Source: Paracoccus tegillarcae
GTDB lineage: Bacteria; Pseudomonadota; Alphaproteobacteria; Rhodobacterales; Rhodobacteraceae
DNA: 64,000 bases
NCBI RefSeq assembly: GCF_002847305.1
Contig: NZ_CP025408.1
Coordinates: forward strand, 1,757,001 to 1,821,000
Reading direction: 5' to 3'
Positions 32,154-40,296 of this stretch are shown piece after piece. The notes beneath the pieces were generated by a model, which was given only the letters and a program-made list of their open reading frames with translations, ran no database searches and was not told where the DNA came from. The translations under genes were made by a program, and so were the position numbers. The first letter of the stretch is position 1. The number at the start of each line of letters is the position of its first letter.

Positions 32154-33356
32154 TCAATTGGCAAAGGCAGTGCAGGTCGTTTCGGGGCGATCGGCGCCCA
32201 TCGTGTCCAGTTCGGTCTGCTGATGCATGAAGCCCTCTAACGGGGCTTGTGCGACGACCGCGCGATCATGAACCAGGGGGATGGGCTGGCGCATTTGTCC
32301 GTCCCAGTCCCGAAAGCTTTGCTGCCGGCCTTTGAAGCCTGCCAGTTCGAAATCGTCCGATAGCAGGAAATCGCGCAGGGCGGACGGATCGGCCACGCCG
32401 CTACGGGTCACGGCCTCGCCAATGCTGCGCACGGCGGCCCATGCCGCGTAATCCTGCGCCTGCATGTCGCGACCGGCCAATTCGTCGAAGCGGCCTTGCA
32501 ACTGTGCCGCGCCCCATTGCTCGACCACCGGGGACCATGCGGTCGCCACGATGCCCTCGGTTCCGGCGGTCGGGCGGGGCAGCCATGTATTATAGGGGAT
32601 ATAGCGGTCGAAATCGTCCAGCGTATCAGCCAGCAGCAACAGGTCATACTCACCCAGATCCTGCGTGAACAGCGGCACCTCGGCGCTGGCATTTCGGCGC
32701 ATGTCGGCGTCGAATTCCCAGGTTTTTCGCGCCTCGATCTTTTGCCCGAACTTCGTGGCCGAGGCGTCCAGCGCCGCCGCGAATTCCGCGTCGCCGGGAT
32801 GACCGCCCTGTATCAATGCCAGTCGCGACCAGCGCCGCGCCGAGATGAACTGCATCAGCGCATCGCTGAGCATCGCGTCCGATGGCGCGGTATGCAGCAG
32901 GTTGGCGCGGCAATCCTGCTGGCGCAAGCGATCCTCACCCCGCGCTGTGTTGAACAGAACCGCGCTCCGGGCTTCGGGCAGATCCGCGATCTGCACGATG
33001 ATATCGGCGGGGGCATCGATCAGCAGCAGGGGTGTATCGGCCAAGGCGGCCCGCGCGGCGGCCAGGGGATCTTCGCCCTCGGGGACCAGCGTTTCGGTCA
33101 GCTTATAGTCATGGCCCATGAAACTGCCGGTGGTGGCGTTGTCGGCAAGCCCCAAGCGCGCGCCGGCCACGCCCAGATCGTCGGCCTTTGTCGCCAGATT
33201 GGACAGCACCGGCGGGGCGGGTTGTTCCACCTTCAGCCAGCCGATCGGAACGGGCAGCGTCTCCGCCCAAAGCGGCCCCGTCATTGCCGAACCGATCACC
33301 GCGGCAGCCGAAAGACGACGCAGTGATGTTTGTACCTTGGATTGCAATGCCTGCAT
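32154..33356 (-). CDS. ABC-type substrate-binding protein of the PQQ alcohol dehydrogenase system
   Basis: A 400-residue periplasmic protein with signal peptide (residues 1-31, ending PLWA) and a two-lobe receptor fold resembling branched-chain amino-acid receptors, but shortened. It resembles the binding-protein family that always accompanies PQQ alcohol dehydrogenases. The ligand is unknown. The start at 33356 has AGGGAGAG ahead of it on the minus strand; the frame's earlier start at 33392 does not. It precedes the propeller gene with a 16-base gap. The ABC ATPase and permease genes expected after the propeller are missing here. Confidence 0.82.
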   Translation of the reverse strand: MQALQSKVQTSLRRLSAAAVIGSAMTGPLWAETLPVPIGWLKVEQPAPPVLSNLATKADDLGVAGARLGLADNATTGSFMGHDYKLTETLVPEGEDPLAAARAALADTPLLLIDAPADIIVQIADLPEARSAVLFNTARGEDRLRQQDCRANLLHTAPSDAMLSDALMQFISARRWSRLALIQGGHPGDAEFAAALDASATKFGQKIEARKTWEFDADMRRNASAEVPLFTQDLGEYDLLLLADTLDDFDRYIPYNTWLPRPTAGTEGIVATAWSPVVEQWGAAQLQGRFDELAGRDMQAQDYAAWAAVRSIGEAVTRSGVADPSALRDFLLSDDFELAGFKGRQQSFRDWDGQMRQPIPLVHDRAVVAQAPLEGFMHQQTELDTMGADRPETTCTAFAN

Positions 33357-33407
33357 CGAACTCTCCCTTATGGCCCAGCTTAGAACCGCCAAGGGTGCGC
33401 CCCAATT

Positions 33408-33419
33408 CGACCATGGTCC
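33408..33419. promoter_or_regulatory. Palindromic element CGACCATGGTCC, copy 1
   Basis: A 10-base perfect palindrome (GACCATGGTC) in a 12-base identical block, located between the divergent binding-protein gene (start 33356) and the cytochrome gene (start 33525). The identical 12 bases occur in the only other divergent promoter region of this island, at 42457-42468. It is a likely binding site for the island's LuxR-type response regulator; that assignment is inference. Confidence 0.5.
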
Positions 33420-33524
33420 AATGCCGCAGGGCCGCCTTGCCGGTCGTCGCGACCAATGTCGAATAGCCGTGTTCGCCCACGGATCGTTAGATCAGGGCAA
33501 CGACATCCTGAGGAGGAGTGTGTC

Positions 33525-34238
33525 ATGTCCGGATTTGTGAAGACGAGCGACCGCGTGGCGCTGGCTGCGGCTGTTTGTGCCGCGCTGATGGTGCCGACGG
33601 TTGCGCTGGCCCATGGTGATGTGGCTCCGCAGGCAGTGGATGTTTCGGGCCTGCCCGAACTGGCCGAAGGCGAGGTGCTGACAGAAAACCCCTACCGGGC
33701 CGAGACTGCGGGCGAAGAGGCCTGGGCCAAGGCCGTAGAGATCGGCGCATCGGGCTATGTCCAGAACTGCGCGCGCTGTCATGGGCTGGAGGCGATTTCA
33801 GGCGGGCTCGCGCCTGACCTGCGCTTTCTCGAGGCCGAGGAATACGGCGATGAATGGTATATCGAGCGTTTTATTCAGGGTTACACGCAGGGCGGCGTGA
33901 CCAAGATGCCCGCCTTTGGCGAGGTTCTGGGCCAAGAGGCAGGCTGGGCGATTCGCACCTATGTCGAGACCCGGCCTGACGGCGACCAGCTGGGTGAGGT
34001 CTCGTCCGAACTGGGTGAGATCCGCGACACCTTGCAGGCGGCGGCCGATGGCGGATCGGCCGATAGTGCCGCGATTGCCAGCCGGCTGACCGAGATCGGC
34101 GGCCAGATCGAGACCATGTCGGGCGCCCCGGTTTCCGACAATATCGCCACCCATGCGGGCCGGGTGCTTGCGGCAAAGCCCGAGGCCTACGATCAGGCCG
34201 CCGAGATCCTGACCGTCGGGCTGTCGGTCGCCCACTGA
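33525..34238 (+). CDS. PedF-type cytochrome c550
   Basis: Periplasmic electron acceptor for a PQQ alcohol dehydrogenase. The 237-residue protein has a signal peptide (cleavage near VALA-HGD) and one haem-binding motif CARCH (C82, C85, H86); the distal Met is probably in TKMPAFGE. The region after residue 150 is an extra helical extension, which fits the PedF group. A strong ribosome site GAGGAGG stands 8-14 bases before the ATG. The stop shares one base with the next start (TGATG). It is divergent from the binding-protein gene, with the palindrome between them. Confidence 0.85.
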   Translation: MSGFVKTSDRVALAAAVCAALMVPTVALAHGDVAPQAVDVSGLPELAEGEVLTENPYRAETAGEEAWAKAVEIGASGYVQNCARCHGLEAISGGLAPDLRFLEAEEYGDEWYIERFIQGYTQGGVTKMPAFGEVLGQEAGWAIRTYVETRPDGDQLGEVSSELGEIRDTLQAAADGGSADSAAIASRLTEIGGQIETMSGAPVSDNIATHAGRVLAAKPEAYDQAAEILTVGLSVAH

Positions 34239-35266
34239 TGCGATCAACAGCCGGAATCTGGGCAAAAGGGGGGGCGCTTTGCGCCCTTCTGGCCGTTCTG
34301 GGGGCCGGTGCCGCTGACCCTGTAAAGGCACAGCAGCCGGCGGATGCTGCAAGTGATGGCGGGCTGTCGCCCTTTGCCGTGACCAACGCCCCGGCGGGCG
34401 CGCCGAGCACCGCCAAACAAGACCCTTGCGCCGATTATATTCCGCAGCCCAAGCCGCAGAATGCCAGCCGCGATATCGTCGGACAGGATCTTGATACGAT
34501 TGTCGAGCGCGGCTTTATGACCTTTGCCGTCTACGACGATTTTCCGCCCTATTCCTGGCAAGACGGCGACACGCCGACGGGTGTCGATGTCGAGATCGCC
34601 CGCCTGATCGCCGACAGCATCGGCGTCGATGCGCGTTTTACCTTTGTGATGGCCGGCGAGAATCTGGAAACGGACCTGCGGCTGAACATCTGGCAAGGCT
34701 CGGCGCTGAACGCGCCCGTCGTCAATGTGATGATGCGCGTCCCCTATGACAGCCATTTTGCCTGCCGGGTCGAGCAGGTGGTCTTTAACGGCCAGTATGC
34801 CGAAGAAAGCATCGCCATCGCTTATGCCGATAGCGACTATCCCGATGGCGGTCCGGTGCCCGCCTATTTCCGTTTCGACACGGTCGCGGTCGAGAACGAT
34901 TCGATCTCTGATTTCTACCTCAGCGGCTTTGCGGGCGGCCAGACGGCTGCCGGGGTGCGGCGCTATCCAACCATGGCCGAGGCGATGCAGGCGCTGGCGG
35001 ATGGCGAGGTAATGGCGGCGATGGGGCCGCGCGCGCAACTGGAATACGGCATCGCTCAGGCGGGCCCGGATGCCGGTATTTCGCTGCACCAGCCGCCCTT
35101 GCCCGGTCTGGCAAAGTCGCGCTGGACCTTGGGAACGGGCGAGCATTTCGCCTATCGTCCGCTGGCCTATACGGTGGATGATGCCATCGCCGCCGGGCTG
35201 CAAGACGGACGCATCGCCGCGATTTTTGAAAGCTATGGCCTGACCCATCAACCGCCTGACAGATAG
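34238..35266 (+). CDS. MoxJ/XoxJ-like quinoprotein-associated periplasmic binding protein
   Basis: A 342-residue exported protein with signal peptide (residues 1-32) and a family 3 solute-binding fold (RGFMTFAVYDDFPPYSW, TPTGVDVEIARLIADSIG). It belongs with the proteins next to PQQ dehydrogenases, whose methylotroph relatives (MxaJ, XoxJ) act with the dehydrogenase rather than in import. A role in dehydrogenase activation or assembly is inferred. It is coupled to the cytochrome gene by a one-base overlap and is convergent with the histidine kinase gene, only 5 bases away. Confidence 0.82.
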   Translation: MRSTAGIWAKGGALCALLAVLGAGAADPVKAQQPADAASDGGLSPFAVTNAPAGAPSTAKQDPCADYIPQPKPQNASRDIVGQDLDTIVERGFMTFAVYDDFPPYSWQDGDTPTGVDVEIARLIADSIGVDARFTFVMAGENLETDLRLNIWQGSALNAPVVNVMMRVPYDSHFACRVEQVVFNGQYAEESIAIAYADSDYPDGGPVPAYFRFDTVAVENDSISDFYLSGFAGGQTAAGVRRYPTMAEAMQALADGEVMAAMGPRAQLEYGIAQAGPDAGISLHQPPLPGLAKSRWTLGTGEHFAYRPLAYTVDDAIAAGLQDGRIAAIFESYGLTHQPPDR

Positions 35267-35271
35267 CGGGC

Positions 35272-37488
35272 CTAACCGCCTGACGGGACGACGGCGGCCA
35301 GAAATCCGCGCAGTTGCGCCATATCCAACGGTTTTTGCAGCAATGCCAGCCCCTCGGCCAGACAGGCCTCGACCAGAGCGGGTGAGCGGTCGGCCGAAAT
35401 GATGCGACCGGGACGGCGGCCATAGCGGGCCTCGATCTCGCGCGCGAGGTCCAGACCGGTTTCACCCTCGCCAAGCTGATAATCCAGCAGCAACGCATCG
35501 GGCACGATCCCGGCCTCGTCCAGCAGGGTCAGCGCCTCTGCGTAAGACCCGGCCTGCAGCACGCTGACGCCCCAGCCATCCAGCAGCGCAACCAATGCTT
35601 CGCGCAACTGGTCGTCATCATCGACCAGCAACACGATCAGCCCGTCATCAGGCAGGATCAGCTCTTCGCCATCCGCAATGGGGTGGGGGGTGGTACTGGC
35701 ATAACCCGCCGGCTGTGAGCCGGCCAGAGGGACGGTCACCTTGAAGACACTGCCGCGCCCCTGAACAGATTGCAGTTCCAGCGGATGGTCCAGCCGCGCG
35801 CAGGCGCGCTCTACGATGGCCAGTCCCAGCCCCATGCCTTCGCTGGCGCTGGCACGGCGGTTCAGACGGCGGAATTCCTCGAAGATCACGCGCTGGTCTG
35901 CCTCTCGGATGCCGGGGCCGGTATCCCAGACTTCCAGCCGGACGGTGCTGCCACGCCGGCGCGTGCCGATCAGCACCCGGCCGGTTTCGGTATAGCGGAT
36001 CGCATTCGAGATCAGGTTCTGCAGGATCCGCCGCAGGAAGGCCGCATCGCTGACGACGTGGACATTGCTGGGCAGGATGCGCAGATCCAGCCCCTTGGCC
36101 TCGGCCAGGGGGGCCAAGGCGCTGGCAACCGGGCGCAGGATGTCGATAAGCGGGAAAGGATAGCGATCCAGCGGCTCTTCCTCGCTGTCCAGACGAGAGA
36201 TATCCAGCAGCGCCTCGATGATGTCCTCGACATTCTGCAGGGCCTGTTCGGCCTTGGCGATTGTGTCGCCATGCGGCCCCTCCTTGGCGCCGGTCAGATA
36301 AAGCTTGGCGGCGGACAGGGGCTGCAGCAGGTCATGGCTGGCGGCGGCGACAAACCTGTTCTTGGCGGCATTCGCACGCTCGGCCCCGCGCAGTGCCTGC
36401 TGCAGTTCCGCCGTGCGAATGCGCACGCGCTGTTCCAGCGACTGATTGACCCGTTCCAGATCGGCAAGGCTTTCGCGCTCGCGGGTGATGTCGGTCATAC
36501 TGATGATAAAACCGTCATCGGGCAGGTTCTGCATAAAGGTTTCCAGCGTGCCACCCTGCCTGCCCGGCAGTTCCAGAAACACCGGCGCGGTCCGCAGGCG
36601 CTGGTCGCGAACCCAATCGCTGATGCGGTTGCGTGTTGCTGTATCCGGCATCACGAACAACTGCTGCAACTGCTCCACCACGCGTTCGAAATCCGAGCCG
36701 ATGCGAAACGCCGAGGGCGGCAGGCGGGTCAGGATGCGAAACTGCGAGTTCCACAGAACCAACCGCGCGTCGCGGTCAAAGACGGCCACCCCCTGCGCCA
36801 GATGATCCAGCGCGGCGCTGATCACCTGTGACTGGTTGTCCAGCAGGTTTTCGCGCGCCGCACGCTCGGCCCGGATCAGATCGGTCACGTCGGTCTGGAT
36901 GATCGCGGTGCCGCCATTGGCGGTGCGGTGCTCGCTGATCTGCAACCAGTGATCGCCGGTCAGGCCAATGGTCAGGTTGGCATGGGGCTGGCCGTGGCTG
37001 CCCATCCGCGCCCTGCGCCAATCGTCGCGCGAGGTGCCCTCGGACAGCCGCAGATGGGCGCTTTCGCTGGCCAGCCTGATGTAATCGGCAAAGCCCATGC
37101 CCAGTTGCAACCGCTCGCGAATGTCGCGCAGACCCCAGCAGAACCGCGTATTGAACAGCTTGAGCTGGTCGTCCTGATCAAAAAGGGCAAAGCCTTCTTG
37201 CACCGTTTCCAGCGCGCTTTCCACATCGCGGCGCTCGCGCTCGATCTGGGTGTTGGCATCCGACAGCCGCTCGTTGCTTTCGTTCAGCAGGCGCAGGGCG
37301 GTTTCCAGTTCCGAGGTCCGCCGGCGGACCTCTTCTTCCAGCACCACGGCTCGTTCGAACTGCGCATAGGCGGCACCATCGGCATCTGTCTGTGCCTCGA
37401 CCCGGTTCATCAGCGCCTTGCAGATCGCGCCCAGCTTGGTCAGTTGCCGTTCAGGCGGGTCGGCGGGGTCCAGCAGGTGATTGGTCAT
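35272..37488 (-). CDS. Hybrid sensor histidine kinase with PAS domains (NahK/ErcS-like)
   Basis: Cytoplasmic sensor of 738 residues without membrane spans: an N-terminal coiled coil (residues 40-95), two PAS-like regions (about 95-205 and 222-335), a dimerisation domain with phosphorylated H385 (AAASHDLLQP), an ATPase domain with N-box ILQNLISNAIRY and G-boxes DTGPGI and GMGLGLAIV, and a receiver (617-738) with Asp669. This layout is that of NahK/ErcS' from Pseudomonas, where the partner is a FIST-domain NO sensor and the target is PQQ ethanol oxidation. Here too the FIST gene lies directly upstream, overlapping by ATGA. Confidence 0.88.
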   Translation of the reverse strand: MTNHLLDPADPPERQLTKLGAICKALMNRVEAQTDADGAAYAQFERAVVLEEEVRRRTSELETALRLLNESNERLSDANTQIERERRDVESALETVQEGFALFDQDDQLKLFNTRFCWGLRDIRERLQLGMGFADYIRLASESAHLRLSEGTSRDDWRRARMGSHGQPHANLTIGLTGDHWLQISEHRTANGGTAIIQTDVTDLIRAERAARENLLDNQSQVISAALDHLAQGVAVFDRDARLVLWNSQFRILTRLPPSAFRIGSDFERVVEQLQQLFVMPDTATRNRISDWVRDQRLRTAPVFLELPGRQGGTLETFMQNLPDDGFIISMTDITRERESLADLERVNQSLEQRVRIRTAELQQALRGAERANAAKNRFVAAASHDLLQPLSAAKLYLTGAKEGPHGDTIAKAEQALQNVEDIIEALLDISRLDSEEEPLDRYPFPLIDILRPVASALAPLAEAKGLDLRILPSNVHVVSDAAFLRRILQNLISNAIRYTETGRVLIGTRRRGSTVRLEVWDTGPGIREADQRVIFEEFRRLNRRASASEGMGLGLAIVERACARLDHPLELQSVQGRGSVFKVTVPLAGSQPAGYASTTPHPIADGEELILPDDGLIVLLVDDDDQLREALVALLDGWGVSVLQAGSYAEALTLLDEAGIVPDALLLDYQLGEGETGLDLAREIEARYGRRPGRIISADRSPALVEACLAEGLALLQKPLDMAQLRGFLAAVVPSGG

Positions 37489-38630
37489 CGCGCGCCGGAT
37501 CGATGCGGGTGATAAAAAGCGACGCCGGTCATGGTCATGTTCACATGCATCGCGCCATATTGTTCACCATAGGTCGAGAAGCCGACGACATCATGGCGGC
37601 GCAGGCTGTCGGACATCTGGCGGGTCAACTGGGTCTGTTCGGCCTCTTGCCGGCGCAAGATGCAATCGCACATCAGGATGCGGTCCAGATCGCCTGCACC
37701 CGCAATCGCCTGCAGATCCTGTTCCAGCGTCTGGGCAATGTCGCGGTTCTGGGCCACCGTCAGCACCACGCCTTCGTCGATGGCCGAATAAAAGACCAGA
37801 TCGCCATCCTCGGTGATCCGCTGGATCGAACGCACATAGAATGCCCCGCCGACGCGCACGACCAGCGGATGCGCCGAGAAACTGAGCGTCGTCAGCTGAT
37901 CGGGGTCCTTGCCCAGAATGCGGGCATATTCGCGCGCGGCAGGTTCATCATTGATGCGCTGGACGATCCGGCGGTCGCGGTCTGCGCGCGTCACGACCAT
38001 GCGGCGGTCGCCTGCCTCAAGGTGATCAAAGCTAAACACCTTGATCGGGCAGTCGGTGCGCACAAAGGCGATGACGGCGGCATTGGTCATCACATGCCCG
38101 CCGCGCCCGATCAGGCAGCGCTCGAACCGCAAGCCGTCCGCAGCGGAACCGCCGAACAGCGGCACCGGCCCAAGGCCCTGCGCCACCATGCGCATCAGGG
38201 CGTCTTCGCGCATGGTCAACCCGTCAACCATGAGAAAGGCGAACTCGTGCCGGAAATCGGGTCCGTCCTCGGCGGTCATCTGGCGCGCCAGGATCATTTC
38301 GCGGACCTGCAGGCTGGGGTCCATCGCGCCCAGATCGGGAATGGTCACGACAGAGGTGCGGAAATGCGTATAGGGCAGACCGATCGCAACGATCTGATCC
38401 TCGACATAGCCGCCGGCGATCTCGCCCGCGGTGGTACATGCGATGACCTCGGCATCCGGAACCGCCTGACTGGCCGCGGCGCAAACCGCCGCAAAATCGG
38501 CACGTGGCGTGACGAACAGCGCCAGCAGGGCCAGATCGTCGCCCATTGCCTGGCGCAACGCCCCGCCGATATCAGCGCAATGCGCGTCCAGTCTTGCGAC
38601 GCGCGTCAACCGCTCGGGGCGGTCGGTCAC
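37485..38630 (-). CDS. FIST-domain sensor protein, NosP-like
   Basis: A 381-residue cytoplasmic protein with FIST N domain (about residues 30-225) and FIST C domain (about 225-365); recognisable parts are VIACTTAGEIAGG, PLFGGSAADGLRF and CDCILRRQEAEQ. In Pseudomonas the related NosP binds haem, senses nitric oxide and inhibits its co-encoded kinase NahK; the same pairing here suggests a sensor feeding the kinase. Whether the haem ligand is kept cannot be judged without alignment. The start codon is GTG (38630) and overlaps the regulator's stop as GTGA; its own stop overlaps the kinase ATG. Confidence 0.82.
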   Translation of the reverse strand: MTDRPERLTRVARLDAHCADIGGALRQAMGDDLALLALFVTPRADFAAVCAAASQAVPDAEVIACTTAGEIAGGYVEDQIVAIGLPYTHFRTSVVTIPDLGAMDPSLQVREMILARQMTAEDGPDFRHEFAFLMVDGLTMREDALMRMVAQGLGPVPLFGGSAADGLRFERCLIGRGGHVMTNAAVIAFVRTDCPIKVFSFDHLEAGDRRMVVTRADRDRRIVQRINDEPAAREYARILGKDPDQLTTLSFSAHPLVVRVGGAFYVRSIQRITEDGDLVFYSAIDEGVVLTVAQNRDIAQTLEQDLQAIAGAGDLDRILMCDCILRRQEAEQTQLTRQMSDSLRRHDVVGFSTYGEQYGAMHVNMTMTGVAFYHPHRSGAR

Positions 38631-39403
38631 GGCTCGAACGAACCAAGGCTGCCGATGCGCGCCTCTTGCGCGACCAGCACGGCCTGAGTGCGGCTGTGAA
38701 CGCCCAGCTTGCGCATGATCGAGGTGACATGCGCCTTGACCGTGGTTTCCGCAATCGACAGCTCATGCGCGATCTGCTTGTTGAACTTGCCTTCGCAGAT
38801 CAGCGCCAGAATGCGGGCCTGCTGCGCGGTCAGGCTGTTCACCCGGTCGCTTGCGGAATTGCCCGGCGTGCTGTCCGTGGCGCGCGGCAGAATTGTGCCC
38901 TCGGGCAGAAAGGTCTGACCCCGCGAGATGGCGTCAAAGGCCGACTGATAGACATGGCGCTGGCTGTGCTTGGGGACAAACCCCGCCGCACCTGCATTGA
39001 TCGCCGCCGCAATGATGCGCGGATCGGTGACCGAGGACACGATCAGCACCAAAGCGGTGGGCGCTGCCCGGCGCACGCGGATCAACCCATCAAGACCGTC
39101 TACATCGGGCAGGTTCAGATCCAGCAGGATGATGTCGGGCGGCGATCCGTTTTCCAGCCGCTCGACGGCCTCGTTCAGCGTTTCGGTGGCGGTGACATCG
39201 GTAATGCCCTGCACCATCCGCAAGGTGATCGAGATGGCGTCGCTGAACAGAGGGTGATCCTCGACGATCAGGGCGGTTTCGATCCGGCGTCGCTCGCCGT
39301 CACTTTTCGAATCGGGGTATGTGGCTTTTGGCTGCATGAAGCCAGCATAGCGCGATTGCGAGGCGCCGCGCCACGGTTGCGTGTCATGCGGGGGGCGGGT
39401 CAT
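38627..39403 (-). CDS. LuxR/NarL-type response regulator
   Basis: Transcription factor of 258 residues: a receiver domain (residues 42-160) with phospho-acceptor D95 in IILLDLNLPDVDG, and a LuxR helix-turn-helix at about 188-245 (LTAQQARILALICEGKFNKQIAHELSIAETTVKAH, partial citation: LTAQQARIL and KQIAHELSIAETT). It resembles ErbR/AgmR and Paracoccus FlhR, which activate PQQ alcohol dehydrogenase genes. The start at 39403 has GGAG 8 bases upstream and overlaps the apbE stop by ATGA; a later ATG at 39337 is possible. The likely targets are the two divergent promoters carrying CGACCATGGTCC. Confidence 0.87.
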   Translation of the reverse strand: MTRPPHDTQPWRGASQSRYAGFMQPKATYPDSKSDGERRRIETALIVEDHPLFSDAISITLRMVQGITDVTATETLNEAVERLENGSPPDIILLDLNLPDVDGLDGLIRVRRAAPTALVLIVSSVTDPRIIAAAINAGAAGFVPKHSQRHVYQSAFDAISRGQTFLPEGTILPRATDSTPGNSASDRVNSLTAQQARILALICEGKFNKQIAHELSIAETTVKAHVTSIMRKLGVHSRTQAVLVAQEARIGSLGSFEP

Positions 39404-40296
39404 GGCAGCTCCGTGACGATATCGCCATTCGGGGCGATGGCGGTGATGCGCGTAGCCGCAGGTCGGGCGCGGCGCAATATGTCAGCAAACGCGCTGCGAT
39501 CTGCAAAACACAGCGCGGTGGACAGCCCATCGGCCAGCGCCGCGCGGTCGGCCTCGACACTGATCGTCGACCATTGGGGCGGGGCTGCATCCAGCGGGTT
39601 CAGGATATGGCCCGCCGGCCCAAGCGCCATGGCGCCGGGCGACGAGGTGGCGACCGCGTTGCCCGACAACGCCCGCGTCAGCACGACGCCCAGATCCGGG
39701 TCGCCGACGCCCACGCGCCACGGTCCGCCAAGTGCCGCGAATTCGCCCATATCGACCAGCGCCTGCGTCAGCCCGTGCTGGGCCAGCGTGTCGCGCACCG
39801 CATCCGCCGCAAAGCCCTGCGCGATGCCGTTCAGTGTCAGCGCCTGGCCGCGGCCTAGCCGGATTGCCCTGGGTCCGATCACCACCCGGTCCCAGCCAAT
39901 CGCTGCGCGCGCAGGTGCCGGATCCGTGCCGCTTGCCAGCGCCTGCCAAAGCGGCTGAACCGTCGGATCGAACCGCCCGCCCGTGAGGGTGTGGACCTGC
40001 GAGCAAAGGCGCAAAAGCGCGGTGAAATCCGCATCGGGCCGTTCAAGAACGCCATCCCTGTTCAGCCGCGACAGGGCTGAGTCGGCGCGATAGAGGCTGA
40101 ACAGCGCCTCAATCCGGCGCAACTGTTGCAAGGCTGCGCGCAGTGCCGGTTCTGTTTCAGCCGGGTTGCCGCGCAGGGTGATGCGCGCATCGGCGCCCAT
40201 GACAATGCCCTGCCAACTGGCTGCCTGCGCCGGGCTTGCGGCGACGGCGCAGGCACTGATAGCCAGAAAGCGGCGGCGGGTCAGACGGACGCTCAT
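39400..40296 (-). CDS. apbE: FAD:protein FMN transferase (ApbE), Tat-exported
   Basis: Attaches FMN covalently to Thr of target proteins in the periplasm. The 298-residue product begins with a twin-arginine-like signal (TRRRFLAISACAVAAS) and has the ApbE landmarks DARITLRG, FDPTVQPLW, LTLNGIAQGFAADAV and VDMGEFAALGG. The start at 40296 overlaps the stop of the NosR-like gene (ATGA). The obvious client is the FMN_bind domain of that neighbour. The pairing NosR-ApbE is known from nitrous oxide reductase operons (NosX), but no nos genes are present here. Confidence 0.92.
   Translation of the reverse strand: MSVRLTRRRFLAISACAVAASPAQAASWQGIVMGADARITLRGNPAETEPALRAALQQLRRIEALFSLYRADSALSRLNRDGVLERPDADFTALLRLCSQVHTLTGGRFDPTVQPLWQALASGTDPAPARAAIGWDRVVIGPRAIRLGRGQALTLNGIAQGFAADAVRDTLAQHGLTQALVDMGEFAALGGPWRVGVGDPDLGVVLTRALSGNAVATSSPGAMALGPAGHILNPLDAAPPQWSTISVEADRAALADGLSTALCFADRSAFADILRRARPAATRITAIAPNGDIVTELP

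Noticed and set aside
32138..32164. TTG start for the propeller protein
   Set aside because: It hides the signal peptide; the ATG at 32137 has a ribosome site and a normal signal sequence.
33480..33520. NosR-like and FIST genes as evidence of a denitrification cluster
   Set aside because: No nosZ, nirS, norB or other denitrification gene occurs in the window; the neighbours are PQQ alcohol oxidation genes.
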